Positions 18,024 to 28,051 of a stretch of 64,000 nucleotides of DNA are shown here, one piece after another. The position numbers and the translations under genes are program-made. Source of the stretch: Mesorhizobium sp. B2-1-1 (GTDB lineage Bacteria; Pseudomonadota; Alphaproteobacteria; Rhizobiales; Rhizobiaceae); NCBI RefSeq assembly GCF_006442975.2, contig NZ_CP083954.1:5401501-5465500 (forward strand), written 5' to 3'. Under the pieces are notes generated by a model. The model searched no databases. It was not told where the DNA came from and saw nothing but the letters and a program-made list of their open reading frames with translations. Position 1 is the stretch's first letter. The number at the start of each line of letters is the position of its first letter.

Positions 18024-18040
18024 CGCCGGTCAAACCATCC

Positions 18041-18076
18041 AGCTTATGACCCACAGCAAGCTTATGACCCACAGCA
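18041..18076. repeat. Perfect 18-bp tandem duplication
   Basis: AGCTTATGACCCACAGCA occurs twice head to tail at 18041-18058 and 18059-18076, between the hydrolase stop and the glpD remnant. It is probably a slippage duplication in decaying sequence. Confidence 0.9.
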
Positions 18077-18079
18077 AGT

Positions 18080-18420
18080 CGTCCCAAGAGGGCCGCCATG
18101 CCGCGGGAGGATGTCCTCGGGCGTGCGCCCTCACTCCCTCGCCACCAGGTAACGCGCTTCCGAGTCGTAGAGCAGCCCGCCATAGTGCTGCCCGAGGTCG
18201 GACATGCCAGCCGTGGCGCCCACCACCTCCTGGCCGCGTGCCGTAGAGCCACCGTAAGGATGAACGAGGGCGCGCGGCATCCACGGCCATGTTTTGCACA
18301 ATCCGTTGACGAAAGGCTCAAAGTCCGCGTTCGGCATGTTGCCGCCCGGCAGCGGCACACTCGCGGTCCAGTCGCCCCCATCTGCGGAAAGATATGTTCG
18401 AGGCGATGGAGGCCGCGCTA
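18080..18420 (-). pseudogene. glpD: Glycerol-3-phosphate dehydrogenase (glpD) remnant, C-terminal part
   Basis: Reading the minus strand gives pieces that line up with the C-terminal domain of aerobic glycerol-3-phosphate dehydrogenase: LHRLEHIFPQMG, then in the next frame GDWTASVPLPGGNM, followed by PWMPRALVHPYG, DLGQHYGGLLYDSEARYLVARE, a stop codon, and RTPEDIL. The frame changes within ATGGGGGCGAC, consistent with loss of one G from a run. A TGA falls where the family has a Trp after 'ARE'. The remnant is interrupted at about 18420 by the IS630-type element. The gene cannot make an active enzyme. Confidence 0.8.
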
Positions 18421-18427
18421 GAGCGTT

Positions 18428-19029
18428 TCATATCTTGACGGAAGCGTAGCCTGCGTTTTCGAAGTAGTTCCTGCATTCGGCTGCCTCGATTGTTTCGACG
18501 AGGTGGCCGATGTGGCGCCAAGTGTCCTCGATTGTACGTTTCTGAGCTTGGCGCATCCAGTGTTTGATCTTGGCGAAGGCCTGCTCGATCGGATTGAGGT
18601 CCGGGGAATAGGGCGGCAGGTACCAAAGCCTGGCGCCGGCAGCTTTGATCATCTGCCTGATGGCCGCCGACTTATGACTTCCCAGATTATCCATGACGAC
18701 AATATCGCCGGGCTTCAGCACCGTGATGAGCTGCTCGACATAGGCCCGGAAGCATTGGCCGTTGATCGGGCCGTCGAAGACGCAAGGCGCTGTGAGCCGA
18801 TCCCAGCGCAGCGCGCCGAGGAAGGTCAGCGTGCGCCAGTGGCCGTGCGGAGCCAGGCCGCGCAGCCGCTTGCCCTTCGGCCCCCAACCGCGCAGCGGAG
18901 CCATGTTGGTCTTGATCCAGGTCTCATCGATGAAGACCAGGCACTGCGGATCGAGGCCGGTCTGCCAGGATCGCCATCGCTGACGCCTGCGGGCAATATC
19001 GGCGCGTGCCTGCTCAAGGGCGAACAGCG
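18428..19029 (-). CDS. IS630-family transposase, C-terminal (DDE) part
   Basis: This frame carries the catalytic domain: EQARADIARRRQRW then CLVFIDETWIKTNM (first Asp), GDIVVMDNLGSHKS (second Asp), and YLPPYSPDLNPIEQAFAKIKH (Glu). It runs to the stop at 18428. It has no start of its own with a good ribosome-binding site until ATG 18904, which would lack the first Asp, so a functional product needs a frameshift from the first part at the A-run at 19030-19037. Confidence 0.85.
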
Positions 19030-19373
19030 TTTTTTTTGAAGCTCAGGCCCTCGCGCCTCAAGAACAGCCACACCGTATTGTGCGAGACCTTGATCCCGCG
19101 CGCATCCAACTCGTCCTTCAGCCGATGCAGCGTCAGTTCAGAGGTCTGATTGATCCGCTCCACAATGAAAGCCCGATGGGGCTCCAGAACGCGCTTACGG
19201 TGTCCGCCCATCTTGCCCGGCGCCACCGAGCCGGTGGCACGGTAACGCTGCGACCACTTCACCACAGAGGAAACCGCAACGCCAAAGCGCGAGGCAACCG
19301 CACGGCAGGTCTCCCCGTCGACAACTGCCGCTACTGCACGCTCACGAAGATCATTTGAAAGCGCTCGCGTCAT
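19014..19373 (-). CDS. IS630-family transposase, N-terminal (HTH) part
   Basis: 119 residues from ATG 19373, preceded by GGAGG. It has the paired helix-turn-helix of IS630 transposases: LSNDLRERAVAAVVDGETCRAVASRFGVAVSSVVKWSQRYRATG and LTLHRLKDELDARGIKVSHNTVWLFLRREGLSFKK. The frame ends shortly after a run of eight A at 19030-19037 (minus-strand sense). With seven A the frame would continue directly into the DDE part (TLFALEQ). Transcript slippage on the A-run could join them, or the element may be dead by a one-base insertion. Confidence 0.85.
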   Translation of the reverse strand: MTRALSNDLRERAVAAVVDGETCRAVASRFGVAVSSVVKWSQRYRATGSVAPGKMGGHRKRVLEPHRAFIVERINQTSELTLHRLKDELDARGIKVSHNTVWLFLRREGLSFKKNAVRP

Positions 19374-19430
19374 CAGATGCTGGCCTCCAATCCAGCCAGC
19401 ATCTTGAATCACAAACATCCGGTTTTGGGA

Positions 19431-19715
19431 ATCCTACGATTCTCCCAGGCCAATTTCCGGAAGGTCGTGATCTTGCCGCCGAAGACATTGAACAGTGGCG
19501 TGCCCCCGGTCTCGTCAAGGTCGAAGACGTAGTCGCGCGTAACCGCCGAAGGGTTCCCATTGCCGTCGTCGAACAACAGCCGCACGCCCCAGAACGCATA
19601 CAGCAAGTCCTGGGGGCGCAGCTTCTCTTTTGAAGTAGCGGTTCACGGCCGCGCTCAAATACTCGATCTCGGTCTGGTCGATCTGCACCGCTTCGGCAGC
19701 ACCCTCTAGGCGCCG
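19431..19715 (-). pseudogene. glpD: Glycerol-3-phosphate dehydrogenase (glpD) remnant, central part
   Basis: The minus strand reads EAVQIDQTEIEYLSAAVNRYF, then after a one-base frame change KLRPQDLLYAFWGVRLLFDDG, SAVTRDYVFDLDE, and LFNVFGGKITTFRKLA. This is the end of the FAD-domain region of GlpD ('AVNRYF', 'YAFSGVRPL', 'FGGKITTYRKLAE'). The frameshift lies in the AAAAGAG stretch near 19630. The N-terminal 250 or so residues are absent from the window, so the gene was already truncated. It continues in the fragment at 18080-18420 on the far side of the IS element. Confidence 0.82.
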
Positions 19716-20051
19716 CAGTTCGAGGTGCGGCTACGGTCGCGATTTTTGTCTTGATATTTTTATCAAGCTGTGAAATTTTTTTCATTCGAAAGCTGGAGGA
19801 AGTTTTCCGCACCTCAGAATGCCCTGACAATGGGCATCGGACGGAGAACACGATGGGAGGTTCAATATGCCGGTCCAAGCCGTTTCAACCGAGTGAGCCT
19901 TTCCTGCGGGAGACGCCGCGTCCTGGACCTAAAAATCCGACGTCGTCGTCACACCTTCACATGCAAGGGAAAGAGTGCATCCGGCTTCAGGCGCTTTTTT
20001 CAAAACGACGAGATCAACGCCGCGAGACCGGCAAAGGTTCCAGAACGTCCG
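19716..20051. other. Leader region without a convincing gene
   Basis: About 330 bases between the glpD remnant and the first metallophosphoesterase. The frame of the phosphoesterase is open upstream, but the translated segment (EVQYAGPSRFNRVSLSCGRRRVL...) is Arg/Cys-rich and lacks family similarity. The region is AT-rich around 19741-19790 and probably carries the promoter of the phosphoesterase-transporter operon. Confidence 0.4.
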
Positions 20052-20870
20052 ATGACGCGAATAGTGCAGATTTCCGATACCCATCTCAGCCCTGGCAAGC
20101 GACATTTCCATGCCAACAGCCAGCCGCTCCTCGACTGGCTGAAGGAAAGCGATGCCGACCTCGTTATCCATACAGGCGACGTCACCGTGGATGGCGCCGA
20201 TGTCGAGGAGGACATGAGCTATTGCGCCGAGATGATGGACTCCATCGGACTGCCCTATCTCGCCGTGCCGGGCAATCACGACGTGGGCGAGCCCAAGCAT
20301 CTCTATCAGCCAGTCAACGCAGAACGCCTGGCCCGCTGGCGACGTCATTTCGGGCCGGACTGGTGGCATCGCGACATCGAGGGCTGGCGCCTGATCGGAC
20401 TCGATTCGATGCTGTTCGGCAGCGACGAGCCGGCCGAAACGGAGCAGATCGCGTGGCTGGAAAACGCCATGCGCGAAGCGTCCGGGCGCCGGATCGGCTG
20501 GTTCACCCATCGCCCGCTCTTCATCGGCGAGCCGACCGAAGGCGACGTTGGATACTGGGCGCCCACTCCCGAGCCTCGCGCGCAACTGCTCGACATGGTG
20601 CGCCGCTACGACGTGGCCTTCGTGGCCAGCGGCCACCTGCACAAACTCTACGATCGTCAACTCGGCGGCGTGCGGTACCTGTGGGGGCCGTCGTCCGGCT
20701 TCCTCGTCGAGGCGCACTTGCAGCCGGAAGGGATGGCCGGAGAAGCCACCTTGGGCGTGCTCGTCTACGACTTTTCCGGGTCCGATTTCACCGTGCGGCC
20801 TCATGAAATTCCGGGCCTCACACCCTTTTTCATCGGTGATGTCGTGCATGAGGTCTATCCACCGAGATAG
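20052..20870 (+). CDS. Metallophosphoesterase (GpdQ/3',5'-cyclic-nucleotide phosphodiesterase class)
   Basis: 272 residues from ATG 20052 (MTRIVQISDTHLSPG), the normal family start. All metal-binding motifs are present: DTH, then HTGDVTVDG, then PGNHD, TH in GWFTHRP, and GHLHK. Such enzymes hydrolyse glycerophosphodiesters or cyclic nucleotides with a di-metal centre. It lies 38 bp before an Ugp-like ABC operon, and a second enzyme of the same class follows that operon, so glycerophosphodiester breakdown is the best-supported role. No signal peptide is seen, so it acts in the cytoplasm after import. Confidence 0.88.
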   Translation: MTRIVQISDTHLSPGKRHFHANSQPLLDWLKESDADLVIHTGDVTVDGADVEEDMSYCAEMMDSIGLPYLAVPGNHDVGEPKHLYQPVNAERLARWRRHFGPDWWHRDIEGWRLIGLDSMLFGSDEPAETEQIAWLENAMREASGRRIGWFTHRPLFIGEPTEGDVGYWAPTPEPRAQLLDMVRRYDVAFVASGHLHKLYDRQLGGVRYLWGPSSGFLVEAHLQPEGMAGEATLGVLVYDFSGSDFTVRPHEIPGLTPFFIGDVVHEVYPPR

Positions 20871-20908
20871 CGCCTCTACCCAATTGTTCGCGAAACGGAG
20901 CAACCCCA

Positions 20909-22110
<1,202 letters not shown>

Positions 22111-22114
<4 letters not shown>

Positions 22115-23031
22115 GCCTGACCGCGGTACCCGCTCCGCCCGCCCGGCCCGGTGCCCGGCAGGCCTTCATCGAGAGGCTGGTCGCCGGCGGCTTCGCGCTG
22201 CCTGCCCTGCTTTTGCTGGTGCTGACGATTCTCGTGCCGCTCGGCGTGCTCGGTTATCTCAGTTTCACCGACTACGAGCTCGGCGAGGTCGATGTCCATT
22301 ATGTCGGCCTGCAAAACATCACCGACGCGCTGACCGATCCGGAATTCCGCCGCGCACTCAAGAACACGCTCGTCTACGTCGCGATCGTCCTGCCCGGCTC
22401 GGTGATCCTGTCGCTGCTCGTCGCCGTCCTCGTTCACCGCCGCAAGCGCACCCGCTCACTCTACGAAATCATCTACTTCCTGCCTGTGACCTCGACCTTC
22501 ATCGCCATGGCGACCGTGTGGCAGTTCCTGCTGCACCCCAGCCTCGGCCCGGTGAGCGCGGTGCTGCGCTGGCTCGGCATCGGCGAGGTCGCCTTCCTGA
22601 GCAATCCCTCGCTGGCGCTGCCGACGCTTGCCGTGATCGGCATCTGGCAACTGGTCGGCTTCAATATGATCCTGTTCCTGGCCGGCCTCTCGACCATTCC
22701 AAAGGACCTCTACGAAGCCGCCGAGATCGACGGCTGCGGCGGCGAAATCGACCGCTTCCTGACGATCACGTGGCCGCTGCTGGGACCGACGACCATGTTC
22801 GTCATCGTCACCAGTTCGATCACCGCCTTCAAGGTATTCGACACGGTGGCGGTGCTGACCCATGGCGGTCCGGTGGGATCGACCGAGGTCCTGCTCTACA
22901 AAGTCTACCTCGAAGGCTTCCAGTACTTCCGCATGGCGTATGCGTCGGTCCTCACCTTCATCTTCCTCATTTTCATTCTGGTCTTCTCGATCCTCCAGAC
23001 CGTCGTCATGGACCGCAGGGTGCATTACTGA
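22111..23031 (+). CDS. ABC transporter permease, UgpA/MalF type
   Basis: 306 residues with six predicted membrane helices, beginning GFALPALLLLVLTILVPLGVLGYLSF. The EAA loop is YEAAEIDGCGGEIDRFLTITWPLLGP (about 205-230). This is a CUT1-type permease. It is coupled to both neighbours: its start overlaps the ATPase stop by 4 bp and its stop overlaps the next start by 1 bp (TGATG). Confidence 0.93.
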
Positions 23032-23921
23032 TGACCGACACAACCATCACTGCTCCCGCGATGACGGGCACAACAACCACACCAGCTGGCTCCGCCGGCC
23101 GGCGCTTCGCCTCTCTGTTCATCACTCACGGCATCCTGATCACCGGCGCGGCCTTCATTCTCCTGCCTTTCCTGTGGATGCTGGTGACCTCGATCAAGCC
23201 GCCGGAAGAGGTGTTCAACGCCCAGCTCAGGATCTGGCCGAAGCATTTCTACGGCTTCGAGAATTATGCGATGGCGCTGACCAGCGCGCCGCTGCTGCGC
23301 TTCGCTCTCAACGGCGTCATAGTGTGCGGCGGCATCCTCATCATCCAGCTTCTGGTCGCCATCCCATGCGCCTACGCGTTGGCCAAGCTGAAGTTCCCGG
23401 GCCGCAACCTGCTTTTCGTCCTCGTCCTGCTCGGCCTATGCGTGCCCGAACAGGTGCCGGCGCTGCCGATCTACATCGCGCTGGCGAAGATGGACCTGCT
23501 GAATACCTATTTCGCCATGATGGTGCCCTTCTTCCTCTCAGTCTTCGCGATCTTCCTGTTCAGGCAGTTTTTCCGTTCCTTCCCCGACGACATCATTCAT
23601 GCCGCGCGGCTCGACGGGATGAGCGAGTTCGAGATCGTGTGGCGCATCGTCACGCCCAGCGCCATGCCGGCGATCGCCGCCTTCGCGGTGTTCTCCTTCG
23701 TCGCGCACTGGAACGACCTCTACTGGCCGCTAATCGTCATATCCGACGTCAACCTGGCGCCGCCGCCGCTCGGCATGATGTTCTTCTCGGACGCCGAAGC
23801 CGGCACCAATTACGGCGCACTGACGGCCGCCGCGACCATCCTGACCGCGCCTCTGCTGCTCGCGTTCCTGTTCGCACGCCGCCGCTTCATCGAGGGCGTC
23901 ACGATGACCGGCGTGAAATAA
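23031..23921 (+). CDS. ABC transporter permease, UgpE/MalG type
   Basis: 296 residues from ATG 23031. After a Thr-rich N-terminal tail (MTDTTITAPAMTGTTTT) come six helices starting at LFITHGILITGAAFILLPFLWMLVTSI. The EAA loop is IHAARLDGMSEFEIVWRIVTPSAMPA (about 186-211). It pairs with the UgpA-type permease. The frame is open far upstream, but that is out-of-frame shadow of the preceding gene. Confidence 0.93.
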   Translation: MTDTTITAPAMTGTTTTPAGSAGRRFASLFITHGILITGAAFILLPFLWMLVTSIKPPEEVFNAQLRIWPKHFYGFENYAMALTSAPLLRFALNGVIVCGGILIIQLLVAIPCAYALAKLKFPGRNLLFVLVLLGLCVPEQVPALPIYIALAKMDLLNTYFAMMVPFFLSVFAIFLFRQFFRSFPDDIIHAARLDGMSEFEIVWRIVTPSAMPAIAAFAVFSFVAHWNDLYWPLIVISDVNLAPPPLGMMFFSDAEAGTNYGALTAAATILTAPLLLAFLFARRRFIEGVTMTGVK

Positions 23922-24041
23922 AACTGACAACTGGCGCGGCTAGAAGCCCGGTCGCGCCGTTCCCCCACACCTTTCGCGGGGCAAGGCGGCATCATCGCCT
24001 CAAGAGCATCGGGCAAATCGCATAACCGGAGGAAAGCCTTA

Positions 24042-25316
24042 ATGAAATTCCTGTCAAAGATCATCGCGGCCTCGGCCGTATTGCTGGGAGCGGCGTCGAC
24101 AGCGCTGGCCCAGTCTCCCGTGACGCTCGACGTCTACTACGCATTCCCGGCCTTCGCGAAGTTCCATGAGCCGCTGGCCGCGGAATTCATGAAGGAACAT
24201 CCCGACATCAAGATCCAGTTCCGCGCGCCGGCGGCCAGCTACGACGAAGGCCACCAGGCCATGCTGCGGGCCTCCATCACCAACAACCTGCCCGACGTCT
24301 ATTATTCGGGCTATCACGTCCTGCATGAACTGGTCGGCAAGCTGAAGGCGCGCAACCAGATCTTGGACCTCGGCACGATGATGGACGCCGAGTCGAAGGA
24401 ATGGCGCGACGCCAACTACGCCGGCAACATTCTCGACCTCGGCCGGGTGGACGGCAAGCTCTACGGACTGGCCTTCAACGCTTCCATGCCGATCATGTTC
24501 TACAATGCCGATCTGGTTAAAAAGGCCGGCGGCGATCCCGACAACATGCCCACCGACTGGCCGGGCATCATGGAACTCGCCAAGAAGATCAAGGCCACCG
24601 GTTCCGGCATCGCCGGCCTCGCCTACAATATTCATGACTGGCCCGACGAATGGCTCTGGGACGCCATGTTGATGCAGGGTGGGGGCGAGCTGACCAAGGA
24701 CGGCAAAGTGGCCTTCGGCGACGAGCACGGCCTGAAGGCGCTGGAATATTTCCGCAGCTTCGTCACCGATGCCGGCATGCCGTTGATCGACTGGGATCAG
24801 TCGCGCCAGGCCTTTATCGCCGGCCAGATTGGCATCTTCTTCGATACGCCTGCCCGTCTCAGCCAGGATACCGAACTGATCGGCGACCGATTCAAGCTGC
24901 GTACCGCGGTCTTCCCGGTCGACGACAAGGAAAAGGGTGGCCTGCCCACAGGCGGCAACGCGGCGGTGATCACTGCCTCCGACCCGGCAAAGCAGAAGGC
25001 GGCCTGGGAATTCCTTAAATTCGTCACCGGCCCCAAGGCGCAGGAGCAGGTCGTGAAGATGAGCGGCTACCTCCCGACCAACAAGGCCGCCACCGGGACC
25101 GACTATCTCGGCCCGTTCTACGAAGCGAACCCGAATTACGCCACCGTTGCCAAGCAGATGGCACTGTCGCGCCCGTGGCCCGGCTATTCGGCGGGCAACA
25201 CGGTCCGCATCTGGCGCACCCAGCGCGAGATCATCAGCAAGGTCATGAGCGGCGACGTATCCATCAAGGACGGGCTCGACAGCCTCGTCTCCGAAACACA
25301 GGCACTCATGAAATAA
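24042..25316 (+). CDS. Extracellular solute-binding protein, Ugp/CUT1 type
   Basis: 424 residues with a Sec signal peptide (MKFLSKIIAASAVLLGAASTALAQ) and GGAGGA at good distance before ATG 24042. The mature protein is a family 1 binding protein (VTLDVYYAFPAFAKFHEPLAAEFMKEHPDIKIQFRAP..). It is the periplasmic receptor of the transporter encoded just upstream, here placed last in the operon. The flanking phosphodiesterases and the dead glpD suggest a glycerophosphodiester or glycerol 3-phosphate ligand; a sugar is the alternative. Confidence 0.92.
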   Translation: MKFLSKIIAASAVLLGAASTALAQSPVTLDVYYAFPAFAKFHEPLAAEFMKEHPDIKIQFRAPAASYDEGHQAMLRASITNNLPDVYYSGYHVLHELVGKLKARNQILDLGTMMDAESKEWRDANYAGNILDLGRVDGKLYGLAFNASMPIMFYNADLVKKAGGDPDNMPTDWPGIMELAKKIKATGSGIAGLAYNIHDWPDEWLWDAMLMQGGGELTKDGKVAFGDEHGLKALEYFRSFVTDAGMPLIDWDQSRQAFIAGQIGIFFDTPARLSQDTELIGDRFKLRTAVFPVDDKEKGGLPTGGNAAVITASDPAKQKAAWEFLKFVTGPKAQEQVVKMSGYLPTNKAATGTDYLGPFYEANPNYATVAKQMALSRPWPGYSAGNTVRIWRTQREIISKVMSGDVSIKDGLDSLVSETQALMK

Positions 25317-25327
25317 GTCGCCATGCC

Positions 25328-25365
25328 ACGCGCGCCGGCCGGCTTCGGCTGGCGCGCCCTTTTTA
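25328..25365 (+). terminator. Intrinsic terminator after the binding-protein gene
   Basis: A GC-rich stem around a TTCG tetraloop (CCGGC-TTCG-GCTGG core, extended by CGCG/CGCG with a bulge), followed by CCCTTTTT. It sits 12 bp after the stop of the binding protein and before the second phosphoesterase gene, so it may let only part of transcription continue. Confidence 0.6.
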
Positions 25366-25427
25366 AGGTGGCGCCGATGTGGCGCCCTTCTTGTGTCAGC
25401 CCTCCCTTCACACTGCCGGACCTCCCG

Positions 25428-26261
25428 ATGCTCATTGCACAGATCAGCGATTTTCATATCCGACCCGACGGCCAGATGGCCTATGAGGGTCTCCAGACCA
25501 ACACCATGACTCGTCGCGCCATCGCGACCGTCGCCGCGCTCGATCCGGCGCCCGATTGCGTCCTCGTCACCGGCGATCTCGCCGATTGCGGTCGCCCGGA
25601 AGAGTATGCGCTGGTCGCCGACATGCTGTCGGCCCTGCCCATGCCCGTCTTCGTCATTCCTGGCAACCACGACCGGCGTGAGACAATGCGCGAGGTGATG
25701 GCGCCGAAATTCCCCTATCTGAGCCAGTCGCCGGATTTCCTGCATTATACGATCGAGGACCTTCCGGTCCGCCTTATCGGGCTGGACACGGCGCAGCCGG
25801 GCGAGGACGGTGGTGCGATCTGCGAGCGGCGCGAAGCCTGGCTCGGTGAGCGTCTCGCCGAGGGCGACGGCCGCCCGACCTTCGTCTTCATGCACCATCC
25901 GCCCTTTCCCGTCGGCGTGCACGGCATGGACATCATGATGTGCGTCGTCGGCGACGGCTTCCGCGACATGATCAGGTCCCACGCCGAAATCGAGCGGGTG
26001 GCCTGCGGGCACTATCACCGGCCCATCACCACGCGCTTTGCCGGCACGGTCGGCTTCGTCGCGCCGGGCGTCGCGCACCAGGTCGCGCTCGATCTTCGTC
26101 CGGGCGAGCCCAATCGCTTCATCTTCGAACCGCCGGCTTTCGCCCTGCACGCCTGGTCGCCGCAGACCGGTGTCGTTTCGCACGTCGTCCCGATCGGCGA
26201 TTTCGGCCCCGCCCACGATTTCATCACCGATGTCGACTACCCCGGGAAAAACGAAACATGA
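25428..26261 (+). CDS. Second metallophosphoesterase (GpdQ-like glycerophosphodiesterase)
   Basis: 277 residues from ATG 25428 (MLIAQISDFHIRPDG). The motif set is complete: SDFH, TGDLAD, PGNHD, MHHPPF, and CGHYHR. The phrase ISDFHIRPDG and the length match GpdQ-type class III phosphodiesterases. It overlaps the next gene by 4 bp. Two distinct enzymes of this class around one ABC transporter suggest either two substrate head groups or successive steps. Confidence 0.9.
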   Translation: MLIAQISDFHIRPDGQMAYEGLQTNTMTRRAIATVAALDPAPDCVLVTGDLADCGRPEEYALVADMLSALPMPVFVIPGNHDRRETMREVMAPKFPYLSQSPDFLHYTIEDLPVRLIGLDTAQPGEDGGAICERREAWLGERLAEGDGRPTFVFMHHPPFPVGVHGMDIMMCVVGDGFRDMIRSHAEIERVACGHYHRPITTRFAGTVGFVAPGVAHQVALDLRPGEPNRFIFEPPAFALHAWSPQTGVVSHVVPIGDFGPAHDFITDVDYPGKNET

Positions 26262-27043
26262 GCGACTACCGTCAAATCCTGAAAGACGCCGATGCCATCG
26301 CACGCAAGGCAGCCGCGACGTTGATGTCGATGCGCGAGGAGCGCCTCGACGTCACGCGCAAGGAAGGGCTGGATATTGTCACCGCCGCCGATCTCGCTTC
26401 GGAGCGCATTGTCATCGACGGGCTGCGCGCGCTTACGCCGCAAGCTTCCATCCTGTCGGAAGAAGCCGGCACGACGGGAATCTTGGGCGAAAGCCGCTGG
26501 ATCGTCGACCCGCTCGACGGCACGATAAACTACGCGTCCGGCCTGCCGTGGTTCTCCGTCACCATGGCCTATCAGGAGCAGGGTGCGACGAAGATCGGCC
26601 TGACCGTCGCACCCGCCGCCGGCTTCGAGGCGCACTACACCAGCGACGGAATCGCGACCGTCAACGGCAAGACGGCCAATGTGTCGACAACTGCAAGACT
26701 GGCCGATGCGGTCATTGCCGTCGTGCTGACGTCGCACTTTTCGGCCGAGGAGGTGGCGCGCACCGCAGAGATCGTGCGGCGGCTCGGCGTCGGCGCGCGC
26801 GGCGTGCGCGTTATCGTCTCAGGGGCCTTTGAACATTCGATGGTCGCCGCCGGCCAGCTCGATGCGGCGGTTTCGATCAAGGCCGACGTCGTGTCCTACG
26901 CGGCTGCCATGCCGCTGCTACGCGCAGCAGGAGGCAAGGTCACCACGCTTTCAGGTGTCGACTCCACAGACGAGGACACGCAGAAGGTCGGCTCGAACGG
27001 GCTCATTCACGACGAACTTCTTGAAGCGCTACGCGGCCTGTGA
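26258..27043 (+). CDS. Inositol monophosphatase family protein
   Basis: 261 residues from ATG 26258, which overlaps the phosphoesterase stop by 4 bp. Metal-binding motifs are EEAGTTG (Glu) and WIVDPLDGTINYASGLPWFSVTMAY (DPLDGTxN). The C-terminal motif usual in the family (W-D-x-A-A) is altered to SYAAAMPLLRAAGG. It should release phosphate from a small sugar or polyol phosphate. In this cluster it could dephosphorylate an inositol or glycerol phosphate freed from imported glycerophosphodiesters (for example glycerophosphoinositol). Confidence 0.88.
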   Translation: MSDYRQILKDADAIARKAAATLMSMREERLDVTRKEGLDIVTAADLASERIVIDGLRALTPQASILSEEAGTTGILGESRWIVDPLDGTINYASGLPWFSVTMAYQEQGATKIGLTVAPAAGFEAHYTSDGIATVNGKTANVSTTARLADAVIAVVLTSHFSAEEVARTAEIVRRLGVGARGVRVIVSGAFEHSMVAAGQLDAAVSIKADVVSYAAAMPLLRAAGGKVTTLSGVDSTDEDTQKVGSNGLIHDELLEALRGL

Positions 27044-27069
27044 CACCTGGCGCGCAAACCTGAGCGAGC

Positions 27070-27750
27070 ATGCAAGACACATTGATCATATTCGACTGCG
27101 ACGGCGTGCTGGTCGACAGCGAACCGCTGGCGGCGCTTGCCTACGGGCGGGTCTATTCGAAACACGGCATGGAACTCGACCCGCAGGCGGTCCTGCAATG
27201 CGTCGGCATGAAGCAGACCGATATCCTGGAGCGCATCAGGCTCACGACCGGCCATCGCCTTGAGGAGCACCAGACCGCGGATTTGTGGGACGAGGTGAAA
27301 GCGCTCTTCACCGAAAGTCTGCAGCCGATGGCGGGCCTGAAGCCCTTCCTTGAACGGCTGTCCAATCCCCGCTGCGTCGCCTCATCCTCCTCGCTGGAGC
27401 GGATACATCACAGCCTTTCGGTCACAGGGCTCGCGAGATTCTTCGGCGAGAACATATTCTCATCGTCAATGGTCGCGCGCGGGAAGCCCGCCCCCGACAT
27501 CTTCCTGTTCGCCGCGGATCAGATGAGCATCGAACCGAAGCACTGCGCGGTTGTCGAGGACTCGCCTTTCGGCGTGCAGGGCGCAGTCGCCGCCGGTATG
27601 ACGGCGATCGGCTTCATCGGCGGCGGCCACACCTATCCGGGGCATGCCGAGAAACTACGCGTGGCCGGCGCCCGAACCATCTGCGCCGACTGGGACGAAG
27701 TCGCGCGCGGACTCGTTTCTCTGGAGTTGATCGCACCCGTCTCCGTGTAG
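27070..27750 (+). CDS. HAD-IA family phosphatase
   Basis: 226 residues. HAD motif I is IFDCDGVLVDSEPLA, motif II the Ser-rich VASSSSLERI, motif III GKPAPDIFLFAA, motif IV VVEDSPFGVQGAVAAGM. Length and cap match the beta-phosphoglucomutase/phosphoglycolate phosphatase group. As the last gene of the glycerophosphodiester cluster it could act on glycerol 3-phosphate or a sugar phosphate, which would offer a route that does not need GlpD; that is inference from context. Confidence 0.88.
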   Translation: MQDTLIIFDCDGVLVDSEPLAALAYGRVYSKHGMELDPQAVLQCVGMKQTDILERIRLTTGHRLEEHQTADLWDEVKALFTESLQPMAGLKPFLERLSNPRCVASSSSLERIHHSLSVTGLARFFGENIFSSSMVARGKPAPDIFLFAADQMSIEPKHCAVVEDSPFGVQGAVAAGMTAIGFIGGGHTYPGHAEKLRVAGARTICADWDEVARGLVSLELIAPVSV

Positions 27751-28051
27751 ATTTCAGGCCCAGCGAAAGCCGGGCAGCAGATAATCCGGCACCGCCCTTT
27801 CCTGCTCAAACACCGTCGAAAGCGCCGCGTCGCCGAATGTAACAGATAGGTAGGATTCCGTAATTGGGGCCGGAACAAGAGCTGTTTCAGAATCTGCTTA
27901 AGGTCGAACGGAGAGCGAACACCCGGATGTTCGCTGTGGATGCGCGATTGCCAGCGAACTTTCGAAACTACCTGCCGGTGCCAGAGGTACCGCTCACATG
28001 ATCATTATCAGGTAGCCGAAGTTGGTCCAAAAGGGGCCGTGCCGTTGACGA
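27751..28051. other. Intergenic region between convergent genes, with an inverted repeat
   Basis: No gene seen. AGCGAACA-(6 nt)-TGTTCGCT at 27914-27935 is a perfect 8-bp inverted repeat without a U-run; it could be a bidirectional transcription stop or a protein site. The rest shows no clear structure. Confidence 0.5.

Larger units (their letters stand above)
18421..19430 (-). mobile_element. IS630-family insertion element inside the glpD remnant
   Basis: The element contains an IS630-type transposase in two overlapping frames and separates two parts of the glpD remnant. The left edge is close to the TA at 18419-18420 (IS630 elements insert at TA); the right edge lies somewhere between about 19401 and 19434. 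I could not find convincing terminal inverted repeats by eye, so the ends are approximate and one end may have decayed. Confidence 0.75.

Noticed and set aside
19751..20806. Alternative plus-strand frame of 351 codons over the first phosphoesterase
   Set aside because: It overlaps the phosphoesterase in another frame; the latter has all metal-binding motifs.
24054..26303. 749-codon open frame on the minus strand
   Set aside because: It lies antisense to the binding-protein and phosphoesterase genes, which have clear families, signals and ribosome-binding sites; its translation is Arg/Gly/His-rich shadow sequence.
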